Assembly: GCA_041859045.1 (NCBI GenBank)
Contig: JBHELB010000057.1
Span: 186,001 to 250,000, forward strand
Reading direction: 5' to 3'
From: JBHELB01 sp041859045
GTDB lineage: Bacteria; Hydrogenedentota; Hydrogenedentia; Hydrogenedentales; SLHB01
Length of the DNA: 64,000 bases
In this document: positions 48,019-57,541 of the stretch, piece after piece
Layout of the letters: each line of letters opens with the position of its first letter
Position numbering within the stretch: position 1 is the first letter of the stretch
The notes under the pieces: model-generated
The model's database searches: none
What the model saw: only the letters and a program-made list of their open reading frames with translations
Told to the model about the DNA's origin: nothing
Position numbers and translations under genes: made by a program

Positions 48019-49710
48019 TCAGAGGGTTACCCCGAAGCGGCGTTGAATCTCGGACGCGAGGGTGGGGTCGGCGCGTCCGGCGCGTTGAAAGTAGCGTAGC
48101 GCCTGCTCGGGATCGCCGCCATAGTAGAGGCATTCGCCCAGGCCATAGTGGGCGCGTATCACAAGTGCGGCGTTGCGTTCGGTAGGTTGTAGGCGCGTGA
48201 GCAACGCAAAATGGGGCGCGGCCTCGTCGTAAGCCCGGTCTTTCAAGGCAATGCGGCCCAACGAGAGGTGCGCCTCCAATTCGTCGTCCCCATAGCTGTT
48301 GAGCGCAGTGCCCGCCCTTTGTTTTTCCTCTGCCCGAAGCCGCAGCACTTCGCTATAGTGACGCCGCGCGGCCGGCATGTTTCCCATGAGATCCTCATAG
48401 GTAACGGCAAGATTGTACTGCACGCGAATGGATTTTGGGTTTTCGCGCAGGGTGGCGAGATAAAGCGTCTCGTTATCGCTCCAGTCACGGTTGCGCTCGA
48501 CCGTAAGCGCCAGGAACCACAGTCCAGCGAGTCCCGTTCCCGCCAAGACGGCCAGTCGTACTCGCGGCGAACGCGCGGCGCGGTCGACGAATTCCAGAGT
48601 GGCCCAGAGCAGCCCCGCTAGGGGGACATACAGCCAGTGTTCGGCCATCGGGGCGTTGAGGGGAAACAGGCCGGAGATGGGTAGCCAGGCGGCGAGAAAC
48701 CAGAGGATGCCCAGGGTTGCGCGGTTCAAGCCGCTCCGTTTTGCTTGCCACGCGAGAAAGAGCAGAACGGCAAGCGCCAACACGCCAAGAAGTGCGACGA
48801 ACCCAGGAACGCCATCAAGCGTCCGCTCCATATGCAGGCCGGTGGGGACGGCAACAAGCTTCAGATAAAACGCCAGGGCCTGCATGGCTTCAGTGGCACG
48901 GGTGCTGAGTGGTGCGGCGGCACTGGAGGTGCCCATAGCGAACTTGAGTACGGTCATGCGCAGCCAGACATATGCGGCGAGAAGCGCTACAGAAATGGCG
49001 AGGAGTGTTGCACTTCGCAGGCGGTCGGACGTCTGTGGCGTGTCGGAGGCGGTGGGGCGTACGAGGAGAACCAGAGCAAGCAACACCGGGAAAATAGTGG
49101 CCGATTCCTTACTGAGAAGTCCTGCGACAAAGGAGGCCCCCATCGCTAACGCGGCGGCGACTCCCCGGAGGCCTCTCGCAGGCGATACCGCGCAGTACAG
49201 CCCGAGGAAGATAAACGCCGCTGCCATGGAATCCGCCCGGCCACTGATGTACGTCACCGCTTCGGTGTGGAGAGGGTGGAGCAGCCAGAGAATGGGCAAT
49301 GCAGCCTGCACATAGGCGGTTGCCCCGAGGCGTCGCGCGAGCATTCCGAGGAGAATGGCCGCCGCTGTATGCCACAAGAGGCTGTCGAGGTGGAACACGA
49401 ACGGAGACAAAGAGTCGATGAGTTTCTCGTCTTTGGCGACCGGTTCGGGATGGGATAGCGCGAAGTCCAGCATAAAAGAGGCCGCGGTCAAGGGGCGGTA
49501 GAAGTTTCCTTGACCACGGCCAAAAGCGTGCTGATCTTCGCGAAAGAGCTGGGTGAACATCGCGGGATCCTGGACGTGGCGGTGTATTAGCACCGACGAC
49601 GCGTCATCCCAGACGAACCCGTTTTCGAAGCTGTTCGCATACGAGAGCAGCGCGGCGATGGCCACGGCCGCCCATATCCCCGCGACGAGAGCCTTTGGGC
49701 GCTTGTTCAT
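48019..49710 (-). CDS. Second TMTC-like membrane protein with short TPR tail
   Basis: A 563-residue protein with about ten membrane segments (residues 8-400) and a C-terminal TPR region of about 140 residues. FVWDDASSVLIHRH near the N-terminus matches the acidic loop of TMTC-like GT-C proteins, and LHPLHTEAVTYISGRADSMA matches their second conserved loop. It is shorter and diverged from the protein at 45535, with which it is convergent across 69 bases. It is three bases downstream of the EF-hand lipoprotein gene on the same strand. A glycosyltransferase role is plausible but unproven. Confidence 0.82.
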   Translation of the reverse strand: MNKRPKALVAGIWAAVAIAALLSYANSFENGFVWDDASSVLIHRHVQDPAMFTQLFREDQHAFGRGQGNFYRPLTAASFMLDFALSHPEPVAKDEKLIDSLSPFVFHLDSLLWHTAAAILLGMLARRLGATAYVQAALPILWLLHPLHTEAVTYISGRADSMAAAFIFLGLYCAVSPARGLRGVAAALAMGASFVAGLLSKESATIFPVLLALVLLVRPTASDTPQTSDRLRSATLLAISVALLAAYVWLRMTVLKFAMGTSSAAAPLSTRATEAMQALAFYLKLVAVPTGLHMERTLDGVPGFVALLGVLALAVLLFLAWQAKRSGLNRATLGILWFLAAWLPISGLFPLNAPMAEHWLYVPLAGLLWATLEFVDRAARSPRVRLAVLAGTGLAGLWFLALTVERNRDWSDNETLYLATLRENPKSIRVQYNLAVTYEDLMGNMPAARRHYSEVLRLRAEEKQRAGTALNSYGDDELEAHLSLGRIALKDRAYDEAAPHFALLTRLQPTERNAALVIRAHYGLGECLYYGGDPEQALRYFQRAGRADPTLASEIQRRFGVTL

Positions 49711-49713
49711 CGC

Positions 49714-50502
49714 CTATTGTTGCGAGTACATGACATCGAAACGCTCGCCCGTTTTCCCGTATTCGAGGGTAATGCCAAGCTGTTTTCCGATGATTTCAAC
49801 GAGCTTAAGACCGTAGAACTCCTCGCCTTCCTGCACGCGAATGTCCTTTACCATAGGGAATTGGACCTCGTTCGCGGAGAGCGAACCATCGCCATTGAGG
49901 TCCATGCGGCGGAATTCACTGGGCTCGAGGTCCTTGAGAATCGCATGAAGCTCGTCGTACGTCACCAGCCCATCGCTGTTCACATCGGCCTGCGCGGTTT
50001 CGGGGAGAACGATGCGCAGGAATACAAAAGTCTTCTTGGCATTCTCGTCCGTGGCCCATGCTTGGATCGCGACCTTGGGTTTATTGAACTCGATCAGCGC
50101 GCGTTCGCGGTAGCGTTGCGCGGTGGGGGCGCCGGCTTGGAAGGCGTCAACCGCGTCGCACAGCACGAGCGTTCGGTCGAACTGAGCGGCGTCGAACGTC
50201 GGCTTGATCTGGCCTTCCAGTTGTCCGCGGACCATCGACAGGGCCTTTTTCCCGTTTTCGGTGGCGTTATGTTGATTTTTTAACGCCGAGATTGTCGACA
50301 CCAATTGTTGTTTGAGCATTGGCGTTGGTATTTGCATCAGCAGCGGCGTGATCTTGCCGTTAATTTCCCCCGCGATCTGTTCTGGTGAGGGGGGCGGAGG
50401 GGGCGGAGGAGTCGGAGGCGCGGGGGGAGCCTTTTCCTCGCACGCGGTTAGCATACACACCACCATCAACACCATCAGACCGATGCATAGCACTCGACGC
50501 AT
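49714..50502 (-). CDS. EF-hand lipoprotein
   Basis: A 262-residue lipoprotein. The start is the ATG at 50502 (after GGGAG). A lipobox LTAC places the lipid cysteine at residue 21, followed by a proline-rich linker. Two EF-hand calcium sites are seen: DVNSDGLVTYDE and DLNGDGSLSANE, both with the expected acidic positions. The region between is helical and of unknown type. It is a likely periplasmic-facing or outer-membrane protein that binds calcium. It is three bases from the TMTC-like gene, so both may act on the same envelope process. No enzyme motif is seen. Confidence 0.8.
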   Translation of the reverse strand: MRRVLCIGLMVLMVVCMLTACEEKAPPAPPTPPPPPPPSPEQIAGEINGKITPLLMQIPTPMLKQQLVSTISALKNQHNATENGKKALSMVRGQLEGQIKPTFDAAQFDRTLVLCDAVDAFQAGAPTAQRYRERALIEFNKPKVAIQAWATDENAKKTFVFLRIVLPETAQADVNSDGLVTYDELHAILKDLEPSEFRRMDLNGDGSLSANEVQFPMVKDIRVQEGEEFYGLKLVEIIGKQLGITLEYGKTGERFDVMYSQQ

Positions 50503-50577
50503 GGGGTCTCCCTCGCTCTGTTTTCGATTCTTGGTTGGTTCCAGGGTCACACGATTATATGCGAGTGGTTTCCCTGG

Positions 50578-53544
50578 CTACAAGCCTTTGGCGGGAGGTG
50601 TCGCGAAGGGGGTGTCCGGTGGGTCTGGGGGGGCATCGTGAGCAAGGATGGCGCGGAGTGCCGAGGCGAGGTCGGCGGTGTTGTAGGGTTTCTGCAGAAA
50701 TCCGGTGATGCCTTGTTCTTGCAGCACCTGAATGACATCTTGTTCGCTGTAGCCGCTCGACATCAGGACGGGAAGATCGGGGCGATTGCGGTGGATATGC
50801 TCGAAGACCTCGGCGCCCCCGACGCGCGGCATGGTTAGGTCCAAGATCGCGGCGCGCAATTCAGAGGCATGGGCGTCAAAGAGTTGGATTGCCTCGAGTC
50901 CATCGCGTGCGACGAGCACCTCGAATCCAAAACGCTGAAGCATTGTGCGCGCCAATCGAAGGATGGTCGGTTCGTCGTCCGCAAGGAGGATGGCGCCATT
51001 TCCAATAAATGACAGCGCCGGTGGGGAGGTCCTCGGAGCGGGGTCTGCGAGCGCGTGTGCACTGGCGGGCAGGTAGATGGTGAACCGAGAGCCTTTCCCG
51101 GGGACGCTTTCGACCTGGATGGTTCCCCTGTGTCCGCGCACAATGCCGAGAACACCAGCCAGGCCGAGTCCGCGCCCCGTAAATTTGGTGGTAAAGAACG
51201 GATCGAAGACGCGGGCCACGGTTTCGGCGGACATACCACAGCCGGTATCGGTGACTTCAAGATAGGCGTACGTGCCGGGGACGCAATCCTCTGCGTGGGG
51301 GAGCCCTTGCAGGAAGGGGAGGTCGCATTCGGTTCGTCCCGTCTTGAGGCAGATGATGCCCTCACGATCGCCAATGGCTTCGGCGGCATTGATGATGAGA
51401 TTCATGACGACCTGACGCAATTGGGTGGTGTCGGCGTCGATTGCGGGCGTTTCCGGGGAGAATATATAGGTCAGACTGGCTTTTTTGGGGACTGTGGCAT
51501 GAAGCAGTTGGCCTATTTCCTGCACGAGGGTCTGCAGGCGCACGGGTTCCACCACAAACTGGCCGCGTCCGGAATAGGCGAGCATTTGGCGGGCGAGCTC
51601 AGCGGCGCGATGTGCGGCGGTTTCGACTTGGCCTAGAAATTCATGCGCAAGCGATCCGGGGGGAATCTCCGTCTTGGCGAGTTCGGTGTATCCCAGTACG
51701 CCGACCAAAAGGTTGTTGAAGTCATGGGCTATACCGCCTGCCAACACGCCCAGACTCTCGAGTTTTTGCGTCTGCAGGAGTTTTTCGTCCAGGCGGCGGC
51801 GTTCTTGCTCCGCACGCTGGCGGGCCAGGGCCGTGCCGATCATCTCGCCGGTGATGCGGAGCAGCCTCACGCTCACATCTTCCCAGTGCCGTTCATTTTC
51901 CTCCGCGCTGAAGCAGAGGACGCCGAGAAGTTGGTTGTTGACGCGCAACGGTGCGAGGGCGAAAGAGCGGATGCCGAGTTCTTGGCAGAAGGCTCGTTCC
52001 CCCGCGGCCTCCGGGGGAAGAGCATTCGTGGACTCAACCATCAGGGCGTCTAGCCATTTTAGACGCGGTAGCGCCCACGAAAATGGTTCGAGGGGGAGGC
52101 CCATGACTTGTCCTGCGCGTTCCGGGCGTCCACCGGGACTATGTTCGAAGACGCGCTGAACCTTGGTGTGGTCGGGGGAAAAAAGAATGATGGCGCTTCG
52201 GGACGCCTCGATATGGTCCCCCACCGCCTCGATTGCGTGTTGAAGCGTGTCGTTGGTGTCGTCCAGGGATGAGGCCGCGAAGCGGGCGGACAGCGCCGCG
52301 AGCAGTTCCTCCGTGGCAAGGCGGCGGCGCAGGAGTTCCTGGGTGCGTCGGTGTTCGGAGATGTCGTGGACAATTTCCTGGATGACGACGTTTCCCGAGA
52401 GGGACAGCGCCTTCAGAGTGACTTCGGTGGCGAGGGGGGTCTGGTTCTTGTGGAGGTAGTTCCACTCGAAACAGACGGTGCCCTCGTTACGGGCTACGTC
52501 GAGGTGTTTTTGCACGAGATCGGCGGAGCGTCCGCCTTCCGGCTGTCCTTCCGGCGAGAAGTCCAGGGGGCCTTTCCCAATGATTTCCTGCCGTGTGTAG
52601 CCCCAGATATTACAGGCTTGCTCGTTGCAGTCGATATAGGCGCCATCCTGGAGAAGAAGAACGCCATCGACGGAATGCTCAAAAAGCGTGTGGTAGCGGT
52701 GCTCGCTTTCTCGCAGCTCTCGGGTGCGTTCCTCAAGCCGCTCTTTGACGTAGAGAAGAGATTGCTCCTGCTGACCGCGCTCACACAGTTCGGCGACATA
52801 CGCGGGGTCAAAAGGGGTACGCACGTATCCATACGCGCCGGCCCGGTAGAACTGGAGGGCCAACGCGGGATCCGGGTCGTTGGTGGTAATGATGATTACC
52901 GCCTGCGGAGAGGATTGCCTGATGGTCTCCATCAGGGGAGCGCTCTCTCCATCGGATAGCCGGTTGCTCAAAATGGCGGCGCTCGGCGCGTGCAGAGAGA
53001 GCAGGTCTCGCGCGGCCGCCAGCGTGTTGGCCTGCGATACGGCGTATCCCCGATCTTCAAACGCGGTGACAAGGCTCAAGCGAAGAGTCTCGTCTTCCTC
53101 GACGACGAGCGCCGATGGGCGTTCATCGGGATTCTTTCCCATCAGAAGGGCATTCACATAGGTTCTGAAATCGTTCAGTCTCAGCGGGGCTGGGAGAAAG
53201 GCGTTGGCGCCCAGTTCCGTCGTGATGTGATGGGGATGTTCTCCCGCGAAGGTGGCCGAGACGACAAGAATGGGCACTTTGTTGTAGCGGACATATTCCG
53301 GCGAACGTAGAAGCCGGCAGAAACGCCAACCGTCGATTCCGGGCATGTATAGGTCGGTGACGACGAGGTCGGGGGGGGCCGCCGCGGCCTCCATCGCGCG
53401 CATCGCCTCGGCCACGTCTCGAAAAGCGTGGACCTCGTGGCCTTCCTTGGTCAACATCAGTTCGATGGAGAGCAACTGTGTACGGTCGTCGTTGATCGCG
53501 TAGACGACTCTGCGTCCACCGTCTTTTTTCGGCGTTCGTCCCAA
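50578..53544 (-). CDS. Hybrid sensor histidine kinase with two N-terminal and one C-terminal receiver domains
   Basis: A 988-residue cytosolic protein. Domains in order: receiver 1 (about 12-130, D64 in VVTDLYMPG), receiver 2 (about 145-255), PAS (about 280-400), GAF (about 410-575), HisKA with H607 in GGIAHDFNN, HATPase (about 700-830) and receiver 3 (about 850-975, D902 in ILDLTMP). In receiver 2 the phosphoacceptor position reads SNRL (N194), so that domain should be a pseudo-receiver. No transmembrane helix is present, so the signal is intracellular or comes through the first receiver. No partner response regulator lies nearby. Confidence 0.9.
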   Translation of the reverse strand: MGRTPKKDGGRRVVYAINDDRTQLLSIELMLTKEGHEVHAFRDVAEAMRAMEAAAAPPDLVVTDLYMPGIDGWRFCRLLRSPEYVRYNKVPILVVSATFAGEHPHHITTELGANAFLPAPLRLNDFRTYVNALLMGKNPDERPSALVVEEDETLRLSLVTAFEDRGYAVSQANTLAAARDLLSLHAPSAAILSNRLSDGESAPLMETIRQSSPQAVIIITTNDPDPALALQFYRAGAYGYVRTPFDPAYVAELCERGQQEQSLLYVKERLEERTRELRESEHRYHTLFEHSVDGVLLLQDGAYIDCNEQACNIWGYTRQEIIGKGPLDFSPEGQPEGGRSADLVQKHLDVARNEGTVCFEWNYLHKNQTPLATEVTLKALSLSGNVVIQEIVHDISEHRRTQELLRRRLATEELLAALSARFAASSLDDTNDTLQHAIEAVGDHIEASRSAIILFSPDHTKVQRVFEHSPGGRPERAGQVMGLPLEPFSWALPRLKWLDALMVESTNALPPEAAGERAFCQELGIRSFALAPLRVNNQLLGVLCFSAEENERHWEDVSVRLLRITGEMIGTALARQRAEQERRRLDEKLLQTQKLESLGVLAGGIAHDFNNLLVGVLGYTELAKTEIPPGSLAHEFLGQVETAAHRAAELARQMLAYSGRGQFVVEPVRLQTLVQEIGQLLHATVPKKASLTYIFSPETPAIDADTTQLRQVVMNLIINAAEAIGDREGIICLKTGRTECDLPFLQGLPHAEDCVPGTYAYLEVTDTGCGMSAETVARVFDPFFTTKFTGRGLGLAGVLGIVRGHRGTIQVESVPGKGSRFTIYLPASAHALADPAPRTSPPALSFIGNGAILLADDEPTILRLARTMLQRFGFEVLVARDGLEAIQLFDAHASELRAAILDLTMPRVGGAEVFEHIHRNRPDLPVLMSSGYSEQDVIQVLQEQGITGFLQKPYNTADLASALRAILAHDAPPDPPDTPFATPPAKGL

Positions 53545-53656
53545 GATGAAATTTCCCGCGCCCGGAATTGCCTGCGCTATCCCCCTGAATACCGCGTGCC
53601 ATCCGATCCCTTATTCTACTTCTGCGTATCGGACGAGTGCAATGCGTCAAAAATGT

Positions 53657-55762
53657 TCAGCGATCAGAAGAAGGCGAATCCGTTATTGCGGCGTCCTGGA
53701 GACGATAGACGACGGTGGTTTGAGGGGGGAGGCTATCAATCCAAGCGCCTTTGGTGAGCGAGTGCGGGATGGGGCGTGATGGGACGATCCGGGCCGCCAC
53801 TGCGGCCTCTTGGGGCCATTGGAAATGGACAGGGCCGCCGGTGTCTGTATGAACGACGAGCATATTGCCAATGAGTCCTGTCATGGCGGGTTGATCGTGG
53901 TATAGGTGGACACCGGTGCGCTCGCAGATCCAGCGGAGTAGTGGACGCGGCAGGGCAGGGAGAGCGGTGTAGACGACCACGCCGCGGCCATGGGGCTTCG
54001 CTGCGACGCATGTTTCGCCGGTGCTTTTGTAGCGCGCAAGGACGTGAGCGTCGGAGTCTGTCACGACAACCGCGGGCGGCCATGCTGCTTCGCCGAGTAG
54101 GATCTCGCCGGGAATGGGGGCGAGCGCTGCGGATTCAAGAGTTTGCTCCGCACGCGGTTCAAGGGCAATCCCGGTCACGTCGCGCACCGCATCCCAGGAG
54201 AGACCATCCGGCTGGAGTATTCCCGGGGCGTAGGTCCATACCACGGTGCCGCCGCGCGATAGAAGGCGATCGACTGTTCGACGCTGGGGGCCCGTGAGAG
54301 AGAAGGGATTGAGAAAGATAGCCAACTTCACCGATCTGGGCAGACGCTCCGCGTCTTCCTGAAGATACCAGCCCACCGGCGCGCCGAGGCGGTCTAGCGC
54401 GGATCGCCATTCCGAAAATGCTGTGCGGAGAAATGGCGAGGCGGGATTCCCGAGGGCGTCGATCGCACCTTCATCGACAAGGACTGCTATTTCAGGCGAG
54501 AGGCGCGGCTCTCCGCGCGATTCGGCTTCAAGTCGAAGCAGGAGCGGCGCGGTACCCCAAAAATCGGGGACGTTCCAACGGCCATCGCCCTGCGGGTCCA
54601 GGAAGGAAAAACCGCAGCGATGCGTAGCGGCGAGTGCGGCGTTGCGTCTGGCGCATTCCGTGAGGGGGCGACGATCAATGCCTGGCTGCGCTTCATCTTC
54701 CAAGATCGCCAGTTTGCCATGAAGGGCCACGGAGTCCACAGGGCCGGGAAAGTGCGCGGGTTGGCCTATGTTGTATTCGAAGCGGGAAAAGGAAAGGTGA
54801 AGGAGGTCGATATCCGGACACTTAAGAAGTGAAGCCAAGGCGTGGTGACCTGCGTCGAGTTCAAAGGTGTGGCCGTAGGGGATGCCTACAAGTGCGCGGC
54901 CTTGCGTTTCCTGCTTTACCACGCGCGCGAAGTGGGCCACCGTTTCCGCAATGGATTCGTTTAGGAAACGGACGTAGTCCAACACGGGCCGGTCGCGTAC
55001 AGGGTCGCGAAACAATCCCCATCCGGTGGCTTGCAGAGCCTCTTGGCTAGGAATGGGGACGGTGTCGAAGGAAATCTCCGGGCGATTCCAGGCCTTCTGG
55101 AGCCTTGCGTCTGTTGGGTGTTGCCGGCGCAACCATCGCTGGAAAGCGGCCTGGGCCGCCGGACTGTAATCCGCGAAGTTGTCCTGCGGTGGATATGACC
55201 ACGCCCCTTCTTGAAGCGCGACTAGACAGACGCCAAGCAATTGTTGCGCGTGCGGACCGCGGATGATTTCACGCAGCCGCGCACGCAGCCGCGTCGTGGC
55301 TTCCTCGCGCCAGGCCTCGCTTACGGGCGAGGGGATAGGCAGACGCTCGCCATTGGCTAAGGTGATCGCCTCGGTGGGGTGTGTGTCGAGCCAGCCCGGA
55401 GGCGGCTCAAGGGAGACGCGCAGATAGTAGTAGCCCGTCGGGGCTGCCTGCAGGAAATCGTCGAGTATACGCGCGGCCTCAGCTTCGCTGGCAAAGCCGT
55501 CAAGAGGCAATGAAAACGAGCAAAAAGGTACGCCTGCGCCGCGGGCGGTCCGAAGTCCTGCCAGCGCGGATTCCGTCGGCGCGGCCGCGCTGTAGAAGAC
55601 GGGGAGATGGGAACGCCCGTCGATGACGATGGCGGGCGCGCCGTCCTTGCCTGCAAGCACGGAGCTCTTCGGCAGTGCCGCCGGAGCATGAGCGCAGGCT
55701 AGCAGGACGCTCACGAAAGCGGCACTGGCGCAGACGGATAAAGACCGAAGGCAATGCGTCAT
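53657..55762 (-). CDS. GH42-like secreted lipoprotein glycoside hydrolase
   Basis: A 701-residue protein. The ATG at 55762 gives a lipoprotein signal with lipobox LLAC (C23). Residues about 40-500 resemble a beta-galactosidase-type TIM barrel (GH42-like), with an acid/base candidate at E185 in VALQEGAW, a DYSPAAQAAFQRWLR segment just after it, and a nucleophile candidate near E355 in ILEDEAQ. The later part has the trimerisation-like flavodoxin fold (IFLNPFSLTGPQRRTVDRLL). Substrate is unknown. The hybrid kinase gene lies 112 bases downstream on the same strand. The frame could also start at 55819, but that would overlap the small upstream gene. Confidence 0.75.
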   Translation of the reverse strand: MTHCLRSLSVCASAAFVSVLLACAHAPAALPKSSVLAGKDGAPAIVIDGRSHLPVFYSAAAPTESALAGLRTARGAGVPFCSFSLPLDGFASEAEAARILDDFLQAAPTGYYYLRVSLEPPPGWLDTHPTEAITLANGERLPIPSPVSEAWREEATTRLRARLREIIRGPHAQQLLGVCLVALQEGAWSYPPQDNFADYSPAAQAAFQRWLRRQHPTDARLQKAWNRPEISFDTVPIPSQEALQATGWGLFRDPVRDRPVLDYVRFLNESIAETVAHFARVVKQETQGRALVGIPYGHTFELDAGHHALASLLKCPDIDLLHLSFSRFEYNIGQPAHFPGPVDSVALHGKLAILEDEAQPGIDRRPLTECARRNAALAATHRCGFSFLDPQGDGRWNVPDFWGTAPLLLRLEAESRGEPRLSPEIAVLVDEGAIDALGNPASPFLRTAFSEWRSALDRLGAPVGWYLQEDAERLPRSVKLAIFLNPFSLTGPQRRTVDRLLSRGGTVVWTYAPGILQPDGLSWDAVRDVTGIALEPRAEQTLESAALAPIPGEILLGEAAWPPAVVVTDSDAHVLARYKSTGETCVAAKPHGRGVVVYTALPALPRPLLRWICERTGVHLYHDQPAMTGLIGNMLVVHTDTGGPVHFQWPQEAAVAARIVPSRPIPHSLTKGAWIDSLPPQTTVVYRLQDAAITDSPSSDR

Positions 55763-55787
55763 AAGGGCATATTTCCTGCAGGCGGGG

Positions 55788-55988
55788 TTAGGAAGGACAG
55801 AAGGTCCCGTCCGCCTCAATCCGGAGCCGGACCGTGGTTGCGGCTCCTTGGCGCGTGAGCCCCTCGATGTGAATTCCCCATGCGTCGCGATCGAGCCGCT
55901 GCAAATAAAGCTTATTCACGGTTCGGACGTCGTCGACCTGGCGGGCGCGGTCGATCGACGTCTGAATGACCTGAATTACATTCAACAT
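55788..55988 (-). CDS. Small protein of unknown function (66 aa)
   Basis: A 66-codon frame with a ribosome site (GAGGAAAGG) before the ATG at 55988. It starts MLNVIQVIQTSIDRARQVDD and ends with a beta-rich part, WGIHIEGLTRQGAATTVRLRI. It looks like a genuine short protein, with a helix followed by a beta hairpin, and no signal peptide. I do not recognise a family. The GH42-like lipoprotein gene starts 25 bases downstream on the same strand, so both are probably in one transcript. Confidence 0.55.
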   Translation of the reverse strand: MLNVIQVIQTSIDRARQVDDVRTVNKLYLQRLDRDAWGIHIEGLTRQGAATTVRLRIEADGTFCPS

Positions 55989-56117
55989 TCCGCAACCTTT
56001 CCTCGAATCAAGGCCTCAGCATCGGAGGCGCGTTGAGTCCTTATTGTACACAAGAAACCGGGGTGGGCAAAAGGCGGCGATGAGGAGCGGGGCGTGCGCG
56101 GTCGCGAATGAATAGGC

Positions 56118-56150
56118 TTGCAATTTTCTAACGTATGATGTATATCGTAC
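56118..56150 (+). promoter_or_regulatory. Promoter and possible operator of the substrate-binding protein operon
   Basis: TTGCAA (56118-56123), a 17-base spacer and TATATC (56141-56146). An imperfect palindrome, GTATGAT (56133-56139) with ATCGTAC (56144-56150), overlaps the -10 box, the usual place for a repressor site. A GAAGGAGG ribosome site follows before the gene at 56197. Confidence 0.45.
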
Positions 56151-56196
56151 AGATAGTAGAAATATTTGTAGGGGTATTTAAAGAAGGAGGCGTCCA

Positions 56197-57513
56197 ATGA
56201 ACAGCTTGGGTGGGGGATGGCGAGTGTGTCTGTTGACGGTCGCGCTGTGTTGGGCGGGGGGAGTCGCCTTGCCCGCACTGGCCCAGGAAGCGCCGGTATC
56301 GATCGAGGTGGGGCATTTCATGCTGTCATCCAAGACGGTGCAGCCGTGGTTTATGCGGGAGGTGGCTGCGTTTATGCAGGCGCATCCCGGGATTGAGGTG
56401 ACCGTTCGCGAGTTCAATCAGCCCGATCGAGGCAAGACGTTGCTGATGGATACGCCAAATCTGGCGGCCAACGTGATCGGCATCAGCTCTTGGGCGGGAT
56501 ACGAAACGCAGTATTTGGCGTCGCGCAATCTTATTGTGCCGATCGACAAGTTTCTTCCAGATCCGGAGTTCAAGAAGGAAGACTTTTATCCTGCGCTGTT
56601 CGCGTCCGCGCAGTACCGGGGCAAGACGTGGGGGGCGCCTCTTCTTTCGACGCCGTTGCTGTTGGCGTATCGCATTGATTTGTTCGAGGCAGAGGGGCTC
56701 AAGCATCCCCCTGCAACGTGGGCCGAGTTTGTGGAGGTCGGGACCAAGTTGACGAAAGATACGAACGGAGACGGAGTGCCGGAGCAATTTGGTTTTCGTC
56801 AACCGGACGCCCAGGCGCTTGGTCGAACTGTCTGGACACGGCTCATGCAGGATGTGGGCCACGTCTTCAATGAACAGGGGCTCGATCTATCGAATACCGC
56901 GTTTCGCTCTTCGTTGAAATCATGGCAAGAGATCTGTGCGGAGCCTTTCTTTCTCAAGCTCTGGATGGTTCCGTCAAACGTGCAACCCGACGAACATACC
57001 GCGATGACATTTGCAGCGGAACGGGACCTGAAAAGGATTCAGAAAGACAAACGCTATGGGTTGGCGCCCCTGCCTTCCGACGGGAAACCGGTCGACGTTG
57101 ACGGCGATACTCGCTACCTCGCTATCCGCCGCAGCACTCCCGAGAAAGAAAAGGCCTCCTGGCTGTTCGTGAAGTGGTTCACACGCGCCAATGCGCCGCT
57201 TGCGGAGGCCCCAGTGGGATATCCCTGCCGTCGCGACGTTCTTGAGTGGCCGGAATGGAAAAAACTGGAGAAAGAGTACTGCTCGGGATGGGAGTACGTC
57301 TTCAAGTTCTATGAGCAGATGACGGATGTGGGGCCGCAGAACTTGGTGGGGCGCGAATTTGCGGCGGCGCGCTTCCTCAACTACTACGCAACGGCCCTTA
57401 CAGGGCGGATTTCATTGGAGGCCGCGCTGGAGCGCAGCGCGGCCGAGGCGAATTCATTTGTACGCGTGTTGGAACTGCCCAATGTCCCCGCGCATCAGAC
57501 GCGAATCTATTAG
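56197..57513 (+). CDS. ABC sugar transporter substrate-binding protein
   Basis: A 438-residue protein with a signal peptide of about 29 residues (…LPALAQE). It shows the family-1 carbohydrate-binding fold: an early VEVGHFMLSS strand, an AAFMQAHPGIEVTVRE block, and a middle TWGAPLLSTPLLLAYR segment. A DTNGDGVPEQFGF segment, seen in many sugar binding proteins, follows. It would bind a sugar in the periplasm for an ABC importer, but no permease or ATPase for one lies nearby. It may work with components encoded elsewhere, or as part of the following envelope genes. The GAAGGAGG ribosome site is strong. Confidence 0.88.
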   Translation: MNSLGGGWRVCLLTVALCWAGGVALPALAQEAPVSIEVGHFMLSSKTVQPWFMREVAAFMQAHPGIEVTVREFNQPDRGKTLLMDTPNLAANVIGISSWAGYETQYLASRNLIVPIDKFLPDPEFKKEDFYPALFASAQYRGKTWGAPLLSTPLLLAYRIDLFEAEGLKHPPATWAEFVEVGTKLTKDTNGDGVPEQFGFRQPDAQALGRTVWTRLMQDVGHVFNEQGLDLSNTAFRSSLKSWQEICAEPFFLKLWMVPSNVQPDEHTAMTFAAERDLKRIQKDKRYGLAPLPSDGKPVDVDGDTRYLAIRRSTPEKEKASWLFVKWFTRANAPLAEAPVGYPCRRDVLEWPEWKKLEKEYCSGWEYVFKFYEQMTDVGPQNLVGREFAAARFLNYYATALTGRISLEAALERSAAEANSFVRVLELPNVPAHQTRIY

Positions 57514-57541
57514 TGTCGCTTTCAGAAGCAAGGGAGGGGCA

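Noticed and set aside
57326..57541. 5' extension of the TPR lipoprotein frame into the substrate-binding protein gene
   Set aside because: The region is coding in another frame for the binding protein, and a ribosome site plus lipoprotein signal occur at 57542.
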